This document shows, piece by piece, positions 60,401 through 64,000 of a stretch of 64,000 nt of DNA (within the stretch, counting starts at the first letter, position 1; each line of letters begins with the position of its first letter). The stretch is from SZUA-365 sp034002405 (GTDB lineage Bacteria > Bacteroidota > Ignavibacteria > SZUA-365): contig JAVFAS010000009.1 of assembly GCA_034002405.1 (NCBI GenBank), positions 9,512 to 73,511 of the forward strand, written 5' to 3'. The translations under genes were made by a program, and so were the position numbers. A model generated the notes under the pieces. The model searched no databases. It was given only the letters and a program-made list of their open reading frames with translations, and was not told the DNA's origin.

Positions 60401-60744
60401 ACGCGGAACTGGCGAAGAAGGACATCTCCGCCATCAACGTGTTCCCGAATCCCTATTACGGTTCCAACAAGCGCGAGCGCAACAAGTACCAGCGCTTCGT
60501 GACCTTCAATCATCTTCCGCCGCGTGCGAAATTCAAGGTCTACACGGTGTCCGGCGTGCTGGTCGCGTCGTTCGAGAAGCCGGATGACGGGACGCAATAC
60601 GCGACCTGGGATCTGCAGAACGACAACGGCCTCCCCGTGGCGAGTGGCTTGTATTACATTCACATCGAGATGCCCGATCTCAACGTGGAGAAAATCCTCA
60701 AGCTCGCCGTCGTCACCGAAACCCAGTTCCTCGATCGTATCTGA
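57478..60744 (+). CDS. large secreted protein with FlgD/T9SS-like C-terminal domain
   Basis: 1088 residues. Signal peptide (MKRITPILIPLVLLALAMPAFAES) then a long extracellular region with many aromatic and Gly-rich segments; no catalytic domain is recognised. Near the C-terminus, ISAINVFPNPYYGSNKRER and KFKVYTVSGVLVASF followed by PVASGLYYIHIEMP form a FlgD-like/T9SS-type sorting domain, suggesting export through the type IX or related system. It follows the receptor by 42 nt and precedes a PorV-like gene, which fits secretion to the surface. Confidence 0.75.
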   Translation: MKRITPILIPLVLLALAMPAFAESPEGHENDPKLAKDTRNDQWDFISVNNCLMWLSNNGRMAHNPLSDGSGFEWPNGSAKYVIFTDGIIWGGRVQGEIRVGGATYNAGLQAGHIMPDGSASDPNDPANRIYKIRKVDASGLAELTPTLQTQMRLDYEEWPVAIGAPWVDKNNNGIYEPDFTEFLEVGYDSCFSDTPMLPGDETLYLVSNDLDSRRVRDLYGSNFIGLEVHTLVWAYSQTGPLSNMIFTKYTVINKGAEDLTDAYFSKWSDPDLGDAFDDFVGIDTTLSLGYVYNGLAKDEVYGIPPAAGYDFFQGPIVPSQGDSAVWNFGYRKDFKNLPVSTFAFYINGSSIYADPALKQPVGSQHMYNYMLGRLWNGRQYVDPTNGSEVTVCLAGDPLTGEGWVDGLVSSPGDRRFLMTAGPFTLAVGDTQEVVVASIVAQGSDRLSSLKVLKFYDKYAQLAFDNNFALPKAPPSPMVNVSLLPKRVILNWGDPSQVSRIENHFDKGYRFQGYNVYQFPTSSSTLDDGIRLATYDVSDGVAVIFDEVIDNQSGIVLQMPRQYGNDGGVVRMYDITTDVLTDRPLVNNQPYYFAVTAYAYSDNPDASPRQLESTPVIIEVRPQTTDPGVRFGESADTEVPVTHTVGMSAGYVDVVVVDPLELTGDTYEVTFESLGQIQADYDHDLDGFVDETLTEDDYSAWSLRNVNQNKLLINRNQSMQGLEKEFFLLDGFKIGVSGTGYYKQFTKDGLDLGEPRENHDEILRIEWEGGPDVFEAYESTKGEGGYSWQMGYTSSTLGTRAGQFGSSLKGYQVKKVVEIRFDTTKKSKGYLFIRGRNPNYGYDGYFESPIQVWDVTDPNPDNHVQLQYAWIEQNNRPANNRQFDPTGDVNDREMLFILDLPYSDTPDPVFSSTGFSMQDRGSEMPILYWGWYLLRPQYVGLRQAWRNGSVYRVTPNAPFAAEDKYVFTTFPPSYDAELAKKDISAINVFPNPYYGSNKRERNKYQRFVTFNHLPPRAKFKVYTVSGVLVASFEKPDDGTQYATWDLQNDNGLPVASGLYYIHIEMPDLNVEKILKLAVVTETQFLDRI

Positions 60745-60807
60745 TCCGGAATGGCAGACCTGATTTCGACCATGAACGTGAATGAAATGAATAAAGGAGT
60801 ACTACTC

Positions 60808-61863
60808 ATGCGCATCAGTCCAAGATATATTGCAGCGGCGCTCCTTCTTGCGTTCGCCCTGACAGGATCGGTGGCTGTTGCCGGCGGCGGAAACAAGGAA
60901 GGTACTGCGGCTGCGGACCAATTACTCATCCCCGTCGGCGCCCGAGGCATCGCTCTCGGAAGTGCCTACACGGCCGGCATGACCGGCATCGAAGCGCTCT
61001 ACTACAACCCGGCCGGTCTTTCCGGTTCGCGGCACGGTGTCGAGGTGCTGTTCTCGCAGATGAACGGCCTCGATAATGAGGATGGCGTCAGCTTTTTCGG
61101 CGTCGGCAGCAATTTCGAAGGCTTCGGGCATGTGGCCTTCACGGTGAAATCGCTGTCGTTCGGTGACATCCTCGTCACCGATGAACGACAGGTCGACGGG
61201 ACCGGCGCTGTCTTCAATCCGACCGTGCTCACGCTCGGCCTGACATACTCGCGGGCACTGACCGATCGCATCCGTTCCGGTGTGTCGGTCAATCTCGTCT
61301 CGGAGGAACTCGATCGCGTGTCCTCCTCCGGCTTCGCCTTTGACGTCGGCGTTCAGTATTCCGGCCTCGCCGGTGTGAACGGCCTCGAACTCGGCGTGAC
61401 CCTACGCCATCTCGGCGGCAACATGAAATATGAAGGGCCGGGTCTTCTCCGACTCGTCGATGAAATTGGCGCCGATCGTGATGGCCAGAACCTGAAGATC
61501 GAATCGGCCGGCTTCCAGCTCCCGACCTCGCTCGAAATCGGTCTCGCCTATCGCTACCGCTTCGGTGAGATGCACAACCTGCTTGTCGCCGGGTCATTCG
61601 AAAACAGCAACTTTGTCTCCGATCAGTATCGCCTCGCGGCCGAGTATCTTTTCAATGATTTTCTCGCGCTGCGCGGGTCGTTCAATATTGCCGGAAATGC
61701 GAAGACGGATTACGAGGATGCCACCGGCTACCTCTACGGACCGGCCTTCGGTTTCGGTATCCAGCAATGGGCGGGTGACGCGAAGCTGTATCTCGATTAT
61801 GCGTACCGCACCCGTGAGGTGTTCAGCGGCCAGCATGTCGTGACCCTGCGCGTCGGGTTCTGA
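60808..61863 (+). CDS. PorV/UPF0164-type outer-membrane barrel
   Basis: 351 residues. Signal peptide (ISPRYIAAALLLAFALTGSVAVA), then the N-terminal PorV-like signature QLLIPVGARGIALGSAYTAGMTGIEALYYNPAGLSGS and a 14-stranded barrel, ending HVVTLRVGF. PorV acts as a shuttle in type IX secretion. The start ATG 60808 has AAAGGAG about 10 nt upstream. It is the third gene of the receptor / secreted protein / PorV-like unit. Downstream, the spacer contains the second assembly gap. Confidence 0.8.
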   Translation: MRISPRYIAAALLLAFALTGSVAVAGGGNKEGTAAADQLLIPVGARGIALGSAYTAGMTGIEALYYNPAGLSGSRHGVEVLFSQMNGLDNEDGVSFFGVGSNFEGFGHVAFTVKSLSFGDILVTDERQVDGTGAVFNPTVLTLGLTYSRALTDRIRSGVSVNLVSEELDRVSSSGFAFDVGVQYSGLAGVNGLELGVTLRHLGGNMKYEGPGLLRLVDEIGADRDGQNLKIESAGFQLPTSLEIGLAYRYRFGEMHNLLVAGSFENSNFVSDQYRLAAEYLFNDFLALRGSFNIAGNAKTDYEDATGYLYGPAFGFGIQQWAGDAKLYLDYAYRTREVFSGQHVVTLRVGF

Positions 61864-61889
61864 CAATACGCCTCCATCCAGACAATTCC

Positions 61890-61989
61890 NNNNNNNNNNN
61901 NNNNNNNNNNNNNNNNNNNNNNNNNNNNNNNNNNNNNNNNNNNNNNNNNNNNNNNNNNNNNNNNNNNNNNNNNNNNNNNNNNNNNNNNN
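61890..61989. other. assembly gap (100 N)
   Basis: Exactly 100 N in the spacer between the PorV-like and isomerase genes. The five bases ATTCC occur on both sides of the gap, which may indicate a failed overlap. No gene appears to be cut. Confidence 0.98.
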
Positions 61990-62045
61990 ATTCCACTGCT
62001 CCGCGAACGCATTCCACCGCACTGGGCGGCGAACCCGGCAGGCTG

Positions 62046-62051
62046 TATATT
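62046..62051 (+). promoter_or_regulatory. TATATT -10 element for a leaderless start
   Basis: TATATT, then GCGCCA, then the ATG at 62058. No Shine-Dalgarno sequence is present in between. Its placement matches the minus-strand genes at 33529 and 41230. Confidence 0.5.
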
Positions 62052-62057
62052 GCGCCA

Positions 62058-63920
62058 ATGAAGAACGCTGTCTGCATTCTGCTACTCGTGCTCGCGTGTC
62101 CGCTGCTCGCGCAGGAACCCGATGCCGCCACCGTGCTCGCGACCGTGGGTGAGGAACCGATCACGGTCGGGGAATTCCGTGCGCGGTACACGCTGGGCGT
62201 GTTCCCCTACAAGGATCAGCCCGGTATGGCGCCGCTCGTCCGCGTGCAATTCCTGTACGCGTTGATCGCGGAGCGGCTGTTGATGGCCGAGGCGCGGCGA
62301 CGGGGAGTCGACCAGGAGGACCGCTTCCAACGCAATCACCGCATGGCTACCGAGATGTTCATGCGTGACCGGCTTTACCGCGACAGCATCCGTGGTGCGG
62401 TCACGGTCGGCGAGGAGGACATTCGTGCCCGTTTCGTGGAGGAACAGCAGAGTATCCAGTACGATTTTCTTTTTTCCAGGGATGCGGCGGAAATCCACAA
62501 TCTGCACCGGCTCCTCCGCGGGGGAATGGACTTCGACACACTGCGCGCGGCGCAACAACAGGCGCGGGAACGCGATGCCGCGGACAATGCCATGCCGGAA
62601 CCGCCGTGGGAAGCGCCGATGGATGCCGATTTCCACACCGCGATCGCCGCGCTGCGTCCCGGTGCGGTTTCCGATCCACTTGAAGGCGTGGGAGGCTGGT
62701 ATCTCGTGCGAAAAATGGATTATGGCAATCCCCTGCGCAGCGAATATGAGCTCCGGAAGCGATGGAAGCGCATCGAAAGCCAGCTTCGTGCCGAGAAGGA
62801 GAACGCGGCAACGATGGCGTTCGTCCAGCGATGCTGGAAGGGACGCCACGCCCACTTCGAGGAAGAACCCTATCGCGCGATCGGCACGGCACTGCTCGCG
62901 GATTTCCGCCGGCAGGCCGCCGCGGATACCGCGACGGTGTTGCACCCGTCGGTCGCCGTCTTCGATTCCCTCGCTGATACGTGGGCACGGCGATGGACGC
63001 AACCGTTCCTGCGCATTCGTCCGGGTCTCGGACGCGATACCGTGCTGACCCTCTCGGTCGGCGAGGCGCTCGATCGCCTGCAGGCCGCGGATTCGCGGCT
63101 TTCCGTCGAGGACCTTTCCCGCTTCCCGTCCTTCTTTCGGCGGCAGATGCGGGAATTGGCAGACCGGTTTCTCGTGACCAGTGTTGCGGCGCAACTCGGT
63201 CTCGAGCAGCACCCGGATGTCCGTCGCGACGTGGCGATGTGGGCGGCGAGTGGACTCGCGGCGATGCTTCCCGAACTGCTGTGGGAACAATTCATCGCGA
63301 GCGATGACAGCGTGTGGAATTACTATGTACGCCGACCCGATGTGTTCGGACCGCCGGTCGAAGTCAAGATCATCGAAGTCCTCACGCACGACTCGACACG
63401 GATGCGGGAGATTCTCGCACGCGTCCGTTCCGGAGAGGATCTTCGCGCACTCGCCCGCGCGTACTCCGAACGTCCCGGTGCGGCTGAGCGCGATGGTGCG
63501 CTCGGATTTTTTCCCGTGTCCGCGTACGGGCCGATCGGTCGCGCCGCCTTCGGCCTGCGTATCGCCGAGAGGGCGGGACCGCTTGCGGTTCCGGAGGGTA
63601 CATCATTCTTCCAGCTCCTGGATAAGCGATATCCAGGTATGAAAATCGGAAATATGGACGAGCTGCGCGATACCGTCACCGCGGTGGCGGGCGGGGGGCG
63701 CACGCGTGCGATCGCGGAGAATCTTGTCCGGGACCTGGCCGCGCGTGGGGGTATCACGGTGGATACCGATCTCCTCGAGCGGATTCGGCCCGACGGTATG
63801 CAGATGTTCACCATCCGCGCACTCGGGTTTGGCGGGCGGATTCCGGCGGCGCCAGGTGTGGCACCACTGCACGAGGCGGTGATGGAAGGCATGGGGATGC
63901 GGGGTGGACTCGCGCCATAG
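62058..63920 (+). CDS. parvulin-type peptidyl-prolyl isomerase (SurA/PrsA-like)
   Basis: 620 residues. Signal peptide (MKNAVCILLLVLACPLLAQ), N-terminal helical chaperone region (VGEEPITVGEFRARY, LYALIAERLLMAEARRRGV), a first degenerate parvulin-like domain (about 130-230), and a second, better one near the C-terminus with VKIIEVLTHDSTRMREILARVRSGEDLRALARAYSE and GALGFFPVSAYGPIGRAAFGL. It should assist folding of outer-membrane proteins in the periplasm, which fits the neighbouring barrel genes. 620 residues is longer than typical SurA. Start is leaderless (TATATT 6 nt upstream). Confidence 0.82.
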   Translation: MKNAVCILLLVLACPLLAQEPDAATVLATVGEEPITVGEFRARYTLGVFPYKDQPGMAPLVRVQFLYALIAERLLMAEARRRGVDQEDRFQRNHRMATEMFMRDRLYRDSIRGAVTVGEEDIRARFVEEQQSIQYDFLFSRDAAEIHNLHRLLRGGMDFDTLRAAQQQARERDAADNAMPEPPWEAPMDADFHTAIAALRPGAVSDPLEGVGGWYLVRKMDYGNPLRSEYELRKRWKRIESQLRAEKENAATMAFVQRCWKGRHAHFEEEPYRAIGTALLADFRRQAAADTATVLHPSVAVFDSLADTWARRWTQPFLRIRPGLGRDTVLTLSVGEALDRLQAADSRLSVEDLSRFPSFFRRQMRELADRFLVTSVAAQLGLEQHPDVRRDVAMWAASGLAAMLPELLWEQFIASDDSVWNYYVRRPDVFGPPVEVKIIEVLTHDSTRMREILARVRSGEDLRALARAYSERPGAAERDGALGFFPVSAYGPIGRAAFGLRIAERAGPLAVPEGTSFFQLLDKRYPGMKIGNMDELRDTVTAVAGGGRTRAIAENLVRDLAARGGITVDTDLLERIRPDGMQMFTIRALGFGGRIPAAPGVAPLHEAVMEGMGMRGGLAP

Positions 63921-63936
63921 TGCGGAATCCGCGCGC

Positions 63937-63947
63937 GGGGGGGGGGG
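63937..63947 (+). repeat. homopolymeric G11 tract
   Basis: Eleven consecutive G after GCGCGC, 17 nt after the isomerase stop. Such tracts are prone to slippage and sequencing error. Confidence 0.85.
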
Positions 63948-63957
63948 CGTGAATGCT

Positions 63958-63986
63958 AAAAAGGAAGCCGAAGCTTCCTTTTTTTT
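63958..63986 (+). terminator. rho-independent terminator after the isomerase gene
   Basis: AAGGAAGC, CGAA tetraloop, GCTTCCTT, with A-run before and T-run after, so it could work on both strands. Confidence 0.9.
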
Positions 63987-64000
63987 CTGTTCGTCGGGGC

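Noticed and set aside
1..64000. Insertion sequences, prophage or tRNA-linked islands
   Set aside because: No transposase, integrase or phage gene and no tRNA was found; base and codon use looks even throughout by eye.

Overview
The window is a chromosomal segment of a high-GC, Gram-negative bacterium of the Bacteroidota/Chlorobiota (FCB) superphylum, most likely an Ignavibacteria- or Kapabacteria-like lineage. The reasons are a TonB-dependent receptor with a carboxypeptidase-regulatory N-terminal domain, a secreted protein with a FlgD/T9SS-like C-terminal domain, a PorV-like barrel, a DUF4835 protein, MlaEFD, an RND pump and LPS-type glycosyltransferases. There are two runs of exactly 100 N (35633-35732 and 61890-61989), so this is a scaffolded draft, possibly metagenomic. 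I saw no rRNA, tRNA, CRISPR array, transposase or phage gene.

Layout. 322-3641: two signalling pairs (NarL-type kinase and regulator, a terminator, then a stand-alone receiver overlapping a PAS kinase). 3926-6247: macrodomain protein, hpd and a NYN nuclease-like gene. 6357-10852: tightly overlapping mlaE-mlaF-mlaD-PfkB-RmlD chain, followed by serS, a HAD hydrolase, an ABC exporter and nrnA. 15767-22506: small envelope proteins, asparaginase, DUF4835 protein, outer-membrane protein, enoyl-CoA hydratase, divergent polysaccharide deacetylase. 22627-29161: TetR regulator with tandem operator-like sites and a TolC/adaptor/RND efflux operon. 29259-31667: Lon-like protease. 31662-33529 (minus): two glycosyltransferases. 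33590-36817 (minus): ECF sigma factor, anti-sigma/outer-membrane-barrel protein interrupted by a gap, and a seven-repeat propeller lipoprotein. 37050-41230 (minus): amidase, DPP-IV-like peptidase, GNAT and a small barrel. 41321-46089: small acidic protein, Rsm22-like methyltransferase and hpnCDE (squalene synthesis). 46191-50372: acyltransferase, mnmA, mdh, SdiA-regulated-like protein. 50466-54019 (minus): cstA, a four-helix membrane protein, a 90-residue protein and an ArsA-like ATPase. 54466-63920: TonB receptor, large secreted protein, PorV-like barrel and a parvulin-type isomerase.

The unifying theme is envelope biology: lipid transport (Mla), squalene, LPS glycosylation, efflux, outer-membrane protein folding and secretion, and signalling across the envelope. 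The most interesting unit is the sigma / anti-sigma / barrel operon. Its middle product appears to have an anti-sigma-like cytoplasmic head, one inner-membrane helix, a Pro/Ala/Thr-rich linker and an outer-membrane-type beta barrel, which is the layout of the dual-membrane-spanning anti-sigma factors known from Bacteroides. The assembly gap lies inside it, so the fusion needs confirmation.

Regulatory signals repeat across the window. Several promoters read TTGnnn, 16-17 bp, TACTTT. A second group has TAtATT or TAcATT only 6-8 nt before a start codon without a Shine-Dalgarno sequence, which suggests leaderless mRNAs.
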